From Anaerolineae bacterium (lineage in GTDB: Bacteria > Chloroflexota > Anaerolineae > Promineifilales > Promineifilaceae): DNA of 43,132 bases. How positions within the stretch are numbered: position 1 is the stretch's first letter; every line of letters starts with the position of its first letter. The DNA lies in assembly GCA_028277515.1 (NCBI GenBank), contig JANQGC010000328.1, forward strand, positions 1 to 43,132, written 5' to 3'. A model generated the notes under the pieces. That model saw only the letters and a list, made by a program, of their open reading frames with translations. It searched no databases and was not told the origin of the DNA. This document shows, in pieces, positions 8,142-17,328 of the stretch. Both the position numbers and the translations under genes were made by a program.

Positions 8142-9907
8142 TAAAAGTAGCATGGCATTTTGTCAAAGATGCATTGAGTAATGGTATTTTTTCAAGCCGA
8201 TCACCAGCTATCTTGCTACTTTATTTAATCCTGCTTAGTTGGCAAGGACCGATTGTTTCTCTGGCACAAGAAGATATTAATTCAGATCCTTTTGTGGACG
8301 TAACCGAGCAGGCCGGAATCAAGGCGATTCATGAAAGTGTATGGGATTACGAGGATATTTTTGGTTACCTGGGTGTAGGCCAGGCCTGGGGTGATTATGA
8401 TAATGATGGCTGGTTGGATCTTTATGTAACGGGCAATCAAAGCAAAAATGTCCTTTATCACAACAATCAGGATGGAACATTTTCTGTTTCACCCTTATCC
8501 ACAAGCGTCGATGTGCTGCTCTTTTTGAGCGGCGGGGCCACCTGGGCCGACTATGACAATGATGGTTGGCAAGACTTGTACGTACTGGTCAAGGGGCGAA
8601 ACATCCTCTTTCATAATGACCAGGGAGAAGGATTCAGTAACGTCACCCATGAAGCAGGTGTTGGGGACACAGGAACCGGGCAATCGGCCGCCTGGGGGGA
8701 TTACGACAACGATGGTTTCCTCGACCTCTATGTTGTCAATTGGACTTGCCTGCCCAACTGTGATCCTGTTGACTTTGCCCAGCATCAAGACCGCCTTTAT
8801 CACAATAATGGCGATGGCACATTCAGTGATGTTTCCTCAGACCTGGTTTACGACAAGCTGTTAGGAGCCGGATTTGCTGCTAGTTTTTTCGATTACGACA
8901 ATGATGGCGATTTAGATATTTATGTCATCAATGATGAGTTCGAAAATCCTATTGGAAATGTCCTTTTCCGCAATGATGGGCCAGGTTGCGAAGGTTGGTG
9001 TTGGGTTGATGCCTCGGAGGAGAGCGGTGCTGATATCGTTTTGAGCGGTATGGGCATTGCCGTGGCCGATTATGATAATGACGCCGACCTTGATATTTAC
9101 TTCTCTAATATGCTCAATGCCTTCTCTTTACTGCAAAACCAAAACGACGGCACGTTCACCGACGAGGCGGAAGCGGCCGGTATTCACTTTGGTTGGACAA
9201 ACACGGTAGGGTGGGGAACCGGCTTTTTTGATTACGACAATGATGGCTGGCAGGACCTATTTTTGGCCGCAACCGGCTTTATCCAGCGTGATTTAAATGT
9301 TCCTCCGGAAGGGATGCATTTTTCCCATCCCAATTACCTCTTTCGCAACAACCGTGATGGTACGTTCACCGATATATGGACCGGAGAGGAAATGCCCAGT
9401 ATGGGATTTGCTTATGCGGATTATGATAATGATGGATGGATGGATTTTGTCGTCGGTAATTGGAATGAAGGCTATCGCTTGTTCAAAAATGAAGGGAATG
9501 CAAACGCCAATTGGCTTGCTGTCGATCTTGAAGGCGGAGGTCCTGTCAATCGCGACGGTGTAGGCACAAAAGTGATCGTAGCCACGGATGATGGTTTAAC
9601 CCAAATGCAAGCGGTGACCAGCGGCGGCAGCCTCGGCGCAAGCCATGATCAACGCCTCCATTTCGGATTGGGAGAAGCCGACATCGAAACGGTAGAAATC
9701 ATTTGGCCTGATGGGGAGACGGCCGTCTTTGACAATGTGCCAGTCAATCAAATCTGGCAGGTATCTTACGGCGAGCAAGATTTAAGCAATACACAAATCG
9801 CTCTCGTAATCATTATTGTAATTACCCTGATCTTGGTTGGCATTCTACTCCTGATTTTGCTCAGACGCCGGCAATCCCAGAGCAGCCAACAGGAAAGTGA
9901 GCCTTAA
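8138..9907 (+). CDS. Surface-anchored FG-GAP/VCBS beta-propeller protein with ASPIC/UnbV domain
   Basis: A 589-residue protein with an N-terminal hydrophobic signal segment (about residues 23-43, ending SLAQED), then seven repeats of the calcium-binding DYDNDGxxDLY type (for example WGDYDNDGWLDLYV and FFDYDNDGDLDIYV), which form an integrin-alpha/CRTAC-like propeller. An ASPIC/UnbV domain follows (about 480-550; GVGTKVIV, GASHDQRLHFGLG, EIIWPDGE), and then a C-terminal membrane helix with the basic tail LLRRRQSQ. It should be exported and held at the outer face of the membrane. Its ATG overlaps the permease stop by four bases, so translation is probably coupled. A role in binding extracellular substrate for the transporter is inferred. 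Confidence 0.88.
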   Translation: MIKVAWHFVKDALSNGIFSSRSPAILLLYLILLSWQGPIVSLAQEDINSDPFVDVTEQAGIKAIHESVWDYEDIFGYLGVGQAWGDYDNDGWLDLYVTGNQSKNVLYHNNQDGTFSVSPLSTSVDVLLFLSGGATWADYDNDGWQDLYVLVKGRNILFHNDQGEGFSNVTHEAGVGDTGTGQSAAWGDYDNDGFLDLYVVNWTCLPNCDPVDFAQHQDRLYHNNGDGTFSDVSSDLVYDKLLGAGFAASFFDYDNDGDLDIYVINDEFENPIGNVLFRNDGPGCEGWCWVDASEESGADIVLSGMGIAVADYDNDADLDIYFSNMLNAFSLLQNQNDGTFTDEAEAAGIHFGWTNTVGWGTGFFDYDNDGWQDLFLAATGFIQRDLNVPPEGMHFSHPNYLFRNNRDGTFTDIWTGEEMPSMGFAYADYDNDGWMDFVVGNWNEGYRLFKNEGNANANWLAVDLEGGGPVNRDGVGTKVIVATDDGLTQMQAVTSGGSLGASHDQRLHFGLGEADIETVEIIWPDGETAVFDNVPVNQIWQVSYGEQDLSNTQIALVIIIVITLILVGILLLILLRRRQSQSSQQESEP

Positions 9908-9938
9908 GACGCATCCTAAAAATAAGGAGACCAAACAA

Positions 9939-10916
9939 ATGGGGATGGAAAATTTTTCTTCAGAATTCCAAACGCCTGAACAGTATATCATTGACATCAC
10001 CTACATCATTTGGGAAGAGGGTGATGTGGGACGTATCCGAGAGTGGTACGCACCAGACTGTCCGGTTCGATCACCGCATCGTGTATACAATACAGTGCAA
10101 GATGTAATCGACGAAACCTTGGAAAGTATGCATGTTTTTTCCAGCCGGCGTCCGTATGCTGATGATGTGATCATCGGCGACAAACCCAGCGGCTTTTACT
10201 CCTCTCATCGCGTGCGTTCAGTGGGGTTGCACACAGGCGATGGCGCAATAGGACCTGCCACCGGTCGTACTTACCAGGGGTTAGGTATTGCCGACTGCCT
10301 CTGCCTCGATAACCGGATTGTGGAGGAGTGGAAGCTGCGTGACCACGCTTCCTTTATTCGCCAGCTAGGACTAGACCCGATTGAATACGGTCATTCCTTG
10401 GGAGCCAAGAATCCGGAAGTGTATGCTGTTGGCAATGAAGCCATGCGCCGGCGCTGGACGAACGATAATGGCTTGACCATCATCGGGGATACGGCCGTCG
10501 CCAACAACATCATTGATACCTATGACGCTCTGTGGAATGGAAAACACCTGAACGTTCTGTCTGAACAATATGTGCGGTCAATCCGCTTCGAAGGACCGGG
10601 TGGTCATCTCAGCTACGGCCGTGCGTCTGCCGGTAATTTACTCTCAAGCATCTTGGCTTCTCTGCCAGACGGCAATTTTGAACCTCATCATCTCATCATC
10701 CGACATCGGCCAGATCGTGCTGTGGCTGTAGCCCTGCGCTGGTCTTACTGTGGTACCCACAGCGGCATTGGGCGGTATGGATCTCCGACCGGCTGCCCGC
10801 TTGCCCTGTTGGGCATCTCACATTTTGAGCTGCACGATGGCTTGATTGCCAATGAGTGGTTAGTGCTGGATGAAACAGCGGTCTACGCTCAGATAGCTGC
10901 AAATCAAAACAATTAA
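9939..10916 (+). CDS. Two-domain SnoaL-like (NTF2-fold) protein, subfamily A, copy 1
   Basis: A 325-residue tandem of two SnoaL-like domains (about 10-150 and 185-325). The ATG at 9939 is chosen because AAGGAG precedes it and the two following paralogues start at the same place (MGMENFS); the GTG at 9897 would overlap the previous gene. Domain 1 has GPATGR (about 105-110) and EEWKLRDHA (from about 129); domain 2 has RYGSPTG and NEWLVLDETA. The P-x-T-G loop and the late E-W-x-x-x-D match the ester-cyclase/SnoaL family, where Asp/His pairs do acid-base chemistry. No signal peptide is seen, so it is cytoplasmic. A catalytic role on the imported substrate is inferred; the reaction is unknown. Confidence 0.8.
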   Translation: MGMENFSSEFQTPEQYIIDITYIIWEEGDVGRIREWYAPDCPVRSPHRVYNTVQDVIDETLESMHVFSSRRPYADDVIIGDKPSGFYSSHRVRSVGLHTGDGAIGPATGRTYQGLGIADCLCLDNRIVEEWKLRDHASFIRQLGLDPIEYGHSLGAKNPEVYAVGNEAMRRRWTNDNGLTIIGDTAVANNIIDTYDALWNGKHLNVLSEQYVRSIRFEGPGGHLSYGRASAGNLLSSILASLPDGNFEPHHLIIRHRPDRAVAVALRWSYCGTHSGIGRYGSPTGCPLALLGISHFELHDGLIANEWLVLDETAVYAQIAANQNN

Positions 10917-10929
10917 AAAGGAAAATCCT

Positions 10930-11907
10930 ATGGGCATGGAAAATTTCTCCGCAGAGTTCCAAACACCTGAGCAATACATCATCGACATCACATATAAAAT
11001 ATGGGAGAAACGAGGTGTTGCGAGAATTAACGATTGGTATGCGGCCGACACTCCGGTGCGGACTCCGCATGGTGTCACAAACAGAATCGAATCGGTGATC
11101 TCGCACACGCTGGAATCGATGGCCGAATTCCACGATCAGGAAGCTTTGGCTGAAGATGTCATCATCGGTGACAAGGATAGCGGTTTTTACTCTTCGCACC
11201 GGGTTCGTTCGCAAGCCACACACATGGCTGATGGTTATTATGGACCAGCAACGAACCGTTATGTGAGTACGCTCACGATTGCTGACTGCCTCTGCCGAGA
11301 CAACAAAGTCGTTGGGGAATGGCTTCTTGGCGATCACGCCGGCATTGTACAACATATGGGGCTGGACCCGGAAGCATTTGGCCGACGATTGGGCCGGGAA
11401 AACCCCACCGCTTATACAATGGGCAACGAGGCCATGAGAAATCGCTGGTCTGACCCGCATGGTTTAACAATCGTTGGTGACCGCACAATTGCTAACCGCA
11501 TAATCGACATCTTTGACGCGATTTGGAATGATAAAAATCTTTCCGTGATGGATGAGCAATATGATCGGGCGCTGCGCTTTGAGGGGCCGGCCAATCATAT
11601 CAGTTTCGGCCGCGCTCATGCAGGAAACTGGCTATTTAACGTCTTGGCTGCGATTCCGGACGGCTTTTTTGAACCCCATCATATTATCGTTCGCCAACAA
11701 GAAGCCAGACCTATACGCGTGGCCATACGCTGGTCTTACTGCGGATCACATAGTGGGAACGGTCGCTATGGCACAGCAACAGGATTACCGGTCACACTTC
11801 TGGCTATCAGCCAAATGGAATTACGAGATGGGTTAATTGTGAACGAATGGTTGGTGTTCGACGAAACGGCCATCTATGCCCAATTAGCGGCATATCAATC
11901 AACATAA
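10930..11907 (+). CDS. Two-domain SnoaL-like protein, subfamily A, copy 2
   Basis: 325 residues, the same length and layout as its two neighbours, and 13 bp after copy 1; clearly a tandem duplicate. Domain 1 shows IADCLCRDNKVVGEWLLGDHA and the loop YYGPATNR, with Asn in place of the Gly of P-x-T-G. Domain 2 keeps RYGTATGLPVTLLAIS and NEWLVFDETAIYAQ. AAGGAAAAT precedes the ATG. The retained overall fold with altered active-site loops suggests the copies handle different steps or stereoisomers, or form mixed oligomers; this is inference. Confidence 0.8.
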   Translation: MGMENFSAEFQTPEQYIIDITYKIWEKRGVARINDWYAADTPVRTPHGVTNRIESVISHTLESMAEFHDQEALAEDVIIGDKDSGFYSSHRVRSQATHMADGYYGPATNRYVSTLTIADCLCRDNKVVGEWLLGDHAGIVQHMGLDPEAFGRRLGRENPTAYTMGNEAMRNRWSDPHGLTIVGDRTIANRIIDIFDAIWNDKNLSVMDEQYDRALRFEGPANHISFGRAHAGNWLFNVLAAIPDGFFEPHHIIVRQQEARPIRVAIRWSYCGSHSGNGRYGTATGLPVTLLAISQMELRDGLIVNEWLVFDETAIYAQLAAYQST

Positions 11908-11931
11908 ACGAATAATAAGGTAAAAAATCTC

Positions 11932-12909
11932 ATGGGTATGCAAAACTTTTCTCCGGAATTTGAAACGCCGGAACAATATATTGTCGATATTACTTACCAG
12001 ATTTGGGAGGAGCGTGGCATTGGCCGCATTCATGACTGGTATGCTACCAATTGCCCCGTCCACACACCACATGGTGTCGAAAACAGGGTCGAAGATGTGA
12101 TTGACCACACGTTATCTACAATGCATCTCTTCCCCAATCGGGATATTCTGGCTGAGGACGTTATCATTGGGGATAAAGCTGATGGTTTTCTATCCTCTCA
12201 CCGGGCTAGATCTCTAGGGATACATAAGGGAGACGGCTACTATGGTCCGGCTACCAATCGCCAAATTGTCATGCTAGCGATTGCAGATTGCCTTTGTCAA
12301 AATAACCAGGTCGTATCTGAATGGCTTTTGATCGATCAAGCTCGCAATGTTCTTCAGTTGGGGCTTGACCCGGTGCGCTTCGGCAAGGAAAAGGGGACAC
12401 TCAACCCCGAACCTTACACGGTGGGCAATGAAGCCATGCGACAACGCTGGGCGGACCCTCAAGGCTATTCAGTTGTCGGTGATGAGGCCATTGCCCAACG
12501 CATCGCTGATACTTATGCGCTGATATGGAATGAAAAAAAGCTGAACGTGATCGATGAACGGTACGATCGCGCCGTGCGCCTTGAAGGACCTGTCGGCTAT
12601 CTTTGTTATGGTCGTGCCCAAACAGGCAATTTGTTCTCCAGCATCATCGCCTCGATTCCCGACGGCCGTTTTGAACCCCATCACCTTATCGTTCGCCAAC
12701 AACCAGAGCGATCCGTTCGGGTCGCTTTGCGCTGGTCATATTGCGGCACGCATAGTGGCGTTGGCCGTTACGGTCAGCCATTAGGTTCACCCGTGGCCAT
12801 ATTGGGCAACTCCCATTTTGAACTGCGTGATGGTTTGATTGCCAATGAATGGATTATGATTGATGAGATAGCTATCTATGCCCAAATGGCAGCATACCAA
12901 CTGGCATAA
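11932..12909 (+). CDS. Two-domain SnoaL-like protein, subfamily A, copy 3
   Basis: The third 325-residue tandem copy, 24 bp after copy 2, starting MGMQNFSPEFETPEQYIVDI. Domain 1 carries YYGPATNRQ and SEWLLIDQA; domain 2 carries RYGQPLGSPVAILGNSHFEL and NEWIMIDEIAIYAQ. The P-x-T-G loop is PATN in domain 1 and PLG in domain 2, so both loops have drifted from the consensus. It is followed by a decayed 0.3-kb region and then a longer SnoaL-like relative. Confidence 0.8.
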   Translation: MGMQNFSPEFETPEQYIVDITYQIWEERGIGRIHDWYATNCPVHTPHGVENRVEDVIDHTLSTMHLFPNRDILAEDVIIGDKADGFLSSHRARSLGIHKGDGYYGPATNRQIVMLAIADCLCQNNQVVSEWLLIDQARNVLQLGLDPVRFGKEKGTLNPEPYTVGNEAMRQRWADPQGYSVVGDEAIAQRIADTYALIWNEKKLNVIDERYDRAVRLEGPVGYLCYGRAQTGNLFSSIIASIPDGRFEPHHLIVRQQPERSVRVALRWSYCGTHSGVGRYGQPLGSPVAILGNSHFELRDGLIANEWIMIDEIAIYAQMAAYQLA

Positions 12910-12930
12910 AGGGATTTAACAGGAGTTATC

Positions 12931-13218
12931 ATGTGTATTATCGCCTGTCCTGGAGGAGTTGGGCTTCGCTATTCAGCAGGTTGGGGCCTTCGCTCAGGCG
13001 TAAAGGGAAAGCATGGGTGAATTTGAAAAGGAAATAGCGCCAGAAACCTGGGTACGATGGGCCTGGCCCAGGTTTGGAAAACATTTCGCGATATTCCGGT
13101 GACCTATCCACCCTACGCACGTTCAAAGGTGGAGAGTCCCTTGTTGGCCGGTTTAGAAAGTTCAAAATATCATAACGCCTTACGTCATCTACGTGTGGCC
13201 AATGATAACAAGGATTAA
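12931..13218 (+). pseudogene. Decayed coding stretch, parent unknown
   Basis: The 326-bp gap between two SnoaL-like genes keeps ribosome-site and start-like sequence (ACAGGAGTTATCATG) and several short protein-like pieces in different frames: LEELGFAIQQVGAFAQA then stop, MGEFEKEIAPETWVRWAWP from 13013, and a 53-codon frame 13057-13218 containing FRDIPVTYPPYARSKVESP and ending RHLRVANDNKD. The frame switches with no overlap suggest a gene broken by indels. I do not recognise the family. The 13057-13218 frame could still be a small real gene, but it lacks a convincing ribosome site. Confidence 0.45.
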
Positions 13219-13235
13219 AAAAGTGAGGTGGAAAT

Positions 13236-14402
13236 ATGGCTTCTTCCAAGTCTAAGAAAGAAAACAAAAACAATACGATAGAAATCGCCGATAAATCCAT
13301 CATGTCTTCCAGGCATGAGGTGCGGAAAATGCCGACCGATTTTTCTATCTCGTTAGCCGCTAAAGGTGGAACGGATCAATTGTTGGTCGATCCGGGCAGC
13401 AAGCATTTACAACCGATGCGCGGCTTTGAAGAAACTTACGTGGACATTATTGATTATATTGTGCGCATCACCCACCGTATATGGGAAGAAAAGGATATCG
13501 GCTACATATACGATACTTACAAGCATAATTCCAGGGTTGTAGATGGCTATGGATTGCAATACGGCCGTGACAAGATCGTCGCCGATACCGTTCACACAAT
13601 CAATGCTTTTCCCGACATCCGCCTTTATGCAGACGAGATTGTTTGGGCTGGAGATGAGGAAGTTGGATTCCATACTTCCCACCGTACGGTTATCAAAGGA
13701 ACCAACACCGGGATCAGCCGCTACGGTCCACCCACCGGCCGCAAAATAGAATTGTGGTGTATAGCCAACTGTGTGGCCCTTGAAAATGAAATCTTTGAAG
13801 AGTGGGTCTTATATGATAACGCTGATTTGGTCCGGCAATTGGGCTTTAATTTGCGAGAGATGGCGCGGGAAATAGGAAACCAACGTGTGGACGATCAGGT
13901 TCATGTGCCCTCTTTCGAGCCGGAACGCCTGCCAGGACAAGGAAAACCAAAATATCTCACTTATGATTATGCGTCCGGCAAAACATTTGACCTGGTCGAT
14001 TTTCTTTCAGCAACCTACCACAACATCTGGAATAGGCGCATGCTTGGAACGATTCATAAATCTCATGCACCTAATGTTCATACCTTGAGTTCTAACGGCC
14101 GTCGATTTTATGGCCAGAACCAGTTGCAATCTTTTTTTCTTTCTCTCCTGGCAGCTTTTCCTGACCTTACCTTCCAAATCGATGATTTGTATTGGATGGG
14201 CAATGATAGTGACGGTTATCTCACGGCAATGCGCTGGAGTATTGTGGGAAATCATCGTGGTTGGGGAATTTATGGCCACCCAACCGGCCGGCCGGTTCAC
14301 ATTTGGGGGATCACGCAACATCGCATAAAAAATGGTTTGATAACGGATGAGTGGATGTTATTCAACGAGTTTGCACTCATGCAGCAAATATTCCACGATT
14401 GA
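13236..14402 (+). CDS. Two-domain SnoaL-like protein with N-terminal extension, subfamily A-long
   Basis: A 388-residue relative of the three preceding proteins with about 65 extra N-terminal residues rich in Lys, Ser and Asn (MASSKSKKENKNNT...), probably disordered. Domain 1 contains RYGPPTGRKIELW and EEWVLYDNADLVRQLGF; domain 2 contains IYGHPTGRPVHIWGITQH and DEWMLFNEFALMQQ. In domain 2 the usual late Asp is Asn (FNEFA), which may alter its activity. GTGAGGTGG precedes the ATG. Its closest relative in the window is the protein at 24180 in another transporter block, so each block has one long form. Confidence 0.8.
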   Translation: MASSKSKKENKNNTIEIADKSIMSSRHEVRKMPTDFSISLAAKGGTDQLLVDPGSKHLQPMRGFEETYVDIIDYIVRITHRIWEEKDIGYIYDTYKHNSRVVDGYGLQYGRDKIVADTVHTINAFPDIRLYADEIVWAGDEEVGFHTSHRTVIKGTNTGISRYGPPTGRKIELWCIANCVALENEIFEEWVLYDNADLVRQLGFNLREMAREIGNQRVDDQVHVPSFEPERLPGQGKPKYLTYDYASGKTFDLVDFLSATYHNIWNRRMLGTIHKSHAPNVHTLSSNGRRFYGQNQLQSFFLSLLAAFPDLTFQIDDLYWMGNDSDGYLTAMRWSIVGNHRGWGIYGHPTGRPVHIWGITQHRIKNGLITDEWMLFNEFALMQQIFHD

Positions 14403-14436
14403 ACGAATCATTCCTAAACAGTTTGGAGCATGACGA

Positions 14437-16179
14437 TTGAGTAGAGCTGAGGGAAAGGTACAACTAACGGCCGTAGAGCAATTTCGCAGTGCTCGCCTGC
14501 ATGCCAAAATCGATCAAATTAAAGCTGTCTTAACCGGTAAATCGGCCGATTTGTTGTCATATGAAGAGGTGCGCGAAAAAGTCCGCGCCATCGAGACAAA
14601 CAAACGTGAACTAAAAGAGATTCCCCTGGACGCCATTGTGGGCAGCGTCGGCCGTTACAAAGATTTCACGCGCCACTTTTTCCCCCTGGTGGAAGAGGAT
14701 GAACATCGGTGGGCGCGCGTCTATATGCTCACCGGGGATATGGAGGGATTGCCCCCGATAGAGACCTATCAAATTGGCGACGTTTATTTTGTACGAGATG
14801 GAAATCATCGCGTATCCGTGGCGCGCGACCTGGAAGCGTCTCATATTGAAGCCCATGTGACCCAGGTAGAGACACCGGTCCCCTTGGAGCCTGACCTGCA
14901 ACCGGGTGATTTGATCATAAAAGAACGGTATGCGCGATTCCTGGAACGGACTCAGCTTAATAAAGTTTACCCTAACCTGGATTTGAGCATGAGCGTTGCC
15001 GGGAATTACCGCGTATTGGAACAACAAATAGCCGTTCACCAACATTGGGTCAATGAACATAAAGGGGAAAATATTACTTTTTCCGAAGCGGCCATACGTT
15101 GGTACAAACATATCTATTGGCCGGTTGTCCAGATCATTCGCGAGCATGGAATTTTGCGTGATTTTCCCACCCGTACAGAAACAGATCTATATGTGTGGAT
15201 TGACAAACATCGTCATGAGTTAGCTAAAGAGCTAGGCTGGTCGGTAAGTGCTGAAGCGGCCGTGCTTGACCTTGCCAATAGACAAATCCAAAATCCTGTA
15301 AAATCAATGCAGCGCTTGGGCCAGAAACTGCGTAACACGATCACACCCGCGGCGCTTGAAGCCGGCCCTCTGGTTGGAGAATGGCGCGAATCCTGGTTAT
15401 CCACATATCGTGCCAACCGATTATTTACCCATATTTTGGTGGCTATCGACGGGAAGGAAGCCGGCTGGCAGGCCCTTCAGCAAGGGCTGCGCGTTGCTCA
15501 GCAGGAAGAAGGTAAAATTTTCGGACTGCATGTCTCAAAAACATCAAAAAAGAAATCCGATCAAAAACTGCGGCAAATGCAAAATGAATTTAACCGCCGC
15601 TGCGAGGCAGAGCATATTGCTGGTGAATTTACGACAGCCATGGGATCAACAACTGACACAATCTGTCATCGTGCTCGCTGGGCAGACCTGGTCGTTGTTA
15701 GCCTCAGCCACCCCCCAGGCCCCACGCCTGTTGACAGGCTTAATTCCCAGTTCGCCCAACTGCTGCGCCGCTGCCCGCGCCCGGTATTGGCCGTGCCGCG
15801 CGTTTCTGCTGGTTTGCAACAATTACTGCTAGCATACGATGGTAGCCCCAAAGCAAATGAGGGCCTGTTTGTGGCGCGCTATATGGTTGAACAATGGGAC
15901 GCTTCTTTACTGGTTGTGACCGTAAAAGAAAAGAATGGTGGGGGTAAGAAAACCGCCGCCCGCGCTCGGACATATCTTGAAGAGCATAAGGTCCAGGGAG
16001 AATTTTTAATAGCTAAGGGAAAACCATCTCATATTATTCTCCAAACAGCCCGTGACATCTCTTGTGATCTGATCATTATGGGGGGTTATGGCAGCAATCC
16101 TTTATCAGAAATTGTAACGGGGAGTGTCGTGGATGAGGTTTTACGCACTAGGAATCGGCCTGTATTGATCTGCCGTTAG
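14437..16179 (+). CDS. ParB-like domain fused to two universal stress protein domains
   Basis: 580 residues. TTG at 14437 is the only possible start (an in-frame stop lies just upstream) and has GGAG eight bases before it. Residues about 50-140 resemble a ParB/sulfiredoxin-type fold (IPLDAIVGSVGRYKDFT, YFVRDGNHRVSVARDLEA). A helical middle follows. Two UspA domains end the protein: about 330-450 (ILVAIDGKEAGWQAL), which lacks a clear nucleotide loop, and about 460-580, with LLAYDGSPKANEG and the full G-2x-G-9x-GS ATP-binding motif in GGYGSNPLSEIVTGS. The combination suggests an ATP-sensing regulator or nucleotide-binding switch linked to this catabolic operon; its target is unknown. Confidence 0.78.
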   Translation: MSRAEGKVQLTAVEQFRSARLHAKIDQIKAVLTGKSADLLSYEEVREKVRAIETNKRELKEIPLDAIVGSVGRYKDFTRHFFPLVEEDEHRWARVYMLTGDMEGLPPIETYQIGDVYFVRDGNHRVSVARDLEASHIEAHVTQVETPVPLEPDLQPGDLIIKERYARFLERTQLNKVYPNLDLSMSVAGNYRVLEQQIAVHQHWVNEHKGENITFSEAAIRWYKHIYWPVVQIIREHGILRDFPTRTETDLYVWIDKHRHELAKELGWSVSAEAAVLDLANRQIQNPVKSMQRLGQKLRNTITPAALEAGPLVGEWRESWLSTYRANRLFTHILVAIDGKEAGWQALQQGLRVAQQEEGKIFGLHVSKTSKKKSDQKLRQMQNEFNRRCEAEHIAGEFTTAMGSTTDTICHRARWADLVVVSLSHPPGPTPVDRLNSQFAQLLRRCPRPVLAVPRVSAGLQQLLLAYDGSPKANEGLFVARYMVEQWDASLLVVTVKEKNGGGKKTAARARTYLEEHKVQGEFLIAKGKPSHIILQTARDISCDLIIMGGYGSNPLSEIVTGSVVDEVLRTRNRPVLICR

Positions 16180-16203
16180 TAAATCATCCGCAACGCCCCA
16201 CCC

Positions 16204-16258
16204 TTGACAGGAAATCGATTTCCATGTATTCTTATAAAAGATTCGGAAATCGATTTCC
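16204..16258 (+). promoter_or_regulatory. Promoter and two operators of LacI regulator 2
   Basis: TTGACA (16204-16209), a 17-bp spacer and TATTCT (16227-16232) form a likely promoter. Two identical perfect palindromes GGAAATCGATTTCC lie at 16210-16223, inside the spacer, and at 16245-16258, just downstream, with centres 35 bp apart. The second ends one base before the ribosome site. The layout implies tight autorepression by the LacI protein encoded immediately downstream. Confidence 0.8.
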
Positions 16259-16272
16259 TAGGAGAGATTCAA

Positions 16273-17283
16273 TTGGCCGTTACCATTCAGGATGTTGCCC
16301 GCCATCTAAACTTGGCTCCCTCCACTGTCTCCAAGGTTTTGAATGATTATCCTCATGTCTCCCCCGAGACGAGGACCCGCGTGTTAGAAATGGCTCGTGA
16401 ATTGGGCTACTATCCTAGCGCAGCGGCCCGTGAGTTGCGCCGCCGTCGCACGAATAGAATTGGCTTCTCCTATGGATATACCACGACCGACATTGGTGAG
16501 TTCGCTTCACAGCTCGTCAATGGCGCAGTAGCCGCGGCTGAAAAAGCGGGCTATAACGTTTTGCTTTACCCATTAACGGGAAACCAGCGAGAGAAATTGG
16601 CCCGTATCTGCCAGACGCGTGAAGTAGAGGGCTTGCTTCTAATGGGGGGTAAGCATTTAACAGAGTCGATTGATTTGCTACAGAATGGGCAGATCCCCTT
16701 TGTCGTCTTGAATCGCCAGCTCGATCAACCGGATGTGCCATTTGTCTCCGCCAATTATCGTCAGGCAACCATAGAGGCCACACGCCATCTCATCGATCTG
16801 GGACATGAGCGTATTGCCTTTATGGGTCAGCCAGACTTAGAAAAACTCAATAGTGACCGCATCGACTGTTATCAACGGGCGCTCAGGCAAGCAAACCTTC
16901 CAGTTGATGATAATCTGGTGATGTCCGCCGGTAGAGAACCAGGTGCCGGATATCGGGTAATGCGAACGTTACTGGAAACTGACCATCCGCCAACAGCTGT
17001 ATTGGCGATTCATGATCCGCTGGCCATCGAATGTTTGCAAGCTGCGACAGATGCTGGCTTACGGGTTCCCGAAGACGTAGCTATTATTGGATCTGACAAT
17101 ATTCGAGAATCGCAAGCTACAAAACCACCGTTAACGACTATCCATTCCCCTTTGGCTGAAATAGGGCGATGGGCGATGGAAGGTTTGTTGCGCCAATTAG
17201 CCAATAGCAGCTTACCTCCTATGCGCTTAGTTCTACCTGCTGAGTTAATTATTCGTCAATCAACGGTTGGGAAATCAACTTGA
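16273..17283 (+). CDS. LacI-family transcriptional regulator 2
   Basis: 336 residues from a TTG at 16273, chosen because AGGAG (16260-16264) sits eight bases before it and the helix-turn-helix starts at once (VTIQDVARHLNLAPSTVSKV); the earlier TTG at 16204 is the -35 box. The hinge reads AARELRRRRTNRIGF. The effector-binding domain shows VEGLLLMGGKH, DLGHERIAFMGQPD and the C-terminal TIHSPLAEIGRWAMEGLLRQ. It likely represses itself and the SnoaL-like gene at 17366 through GGAAATCGATTTCC sites, and perhaps the transporter through a degenerate site at 18428. It is closely related to the regulator at 23132. Confidence 0.92.
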   Translation: MAVTIQDVARHLNLAPSTVSKVLNDYPHVSPETRTRVLEMARELGYYPSAAARELRRRRTNRIGFSYGYTTTDIGEFASQLVNGAVAAAEKAGYNVLLYPLTGNQREKLARICQTREVEGLLLMGGKHLTESIDLLQNGQIPFVVLNRQLDQPDVPFVSANYRQATIEATRHLIDLGHERIAFMGQPDLEKLNSDRIDCYQRALRQANLPVDDNLVMSAGREPGAGYRVMRTLLETDHPPTAVLAIHDPLAIECLQAATDAGLRVPEDVAIIGSDNIRESQATKPPLTTIHSPLAEIGRWAMEGLLRQLANSSLPPMRLVLPAELIIRQSTVGKST

Positions 17284-17328
17284 GGTAAACTATTTACACA
17301 AAAGAAATTCGCTTTTTTTCTTATGTTC

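Noticed and set aside
10696..11460. 254-residue open frame on the minus strand
   Set aside because: It runs antisense across two convincing SnoaL-like genes and its translation has no recognisable fold; it mirrors codon use on the opposite strand.
12938..13303. 121-residue minus-strand frame across the decayed stretch
   Set aside because: It crosses into the start of the 13236 gene and looks random; the plus-strand fragments are more protein-like.
14611..15147. 178-residue minus-strand frame
   Set aside because: Antisense to the ParB-like/Usp gene, without a ribosome site or family signal.
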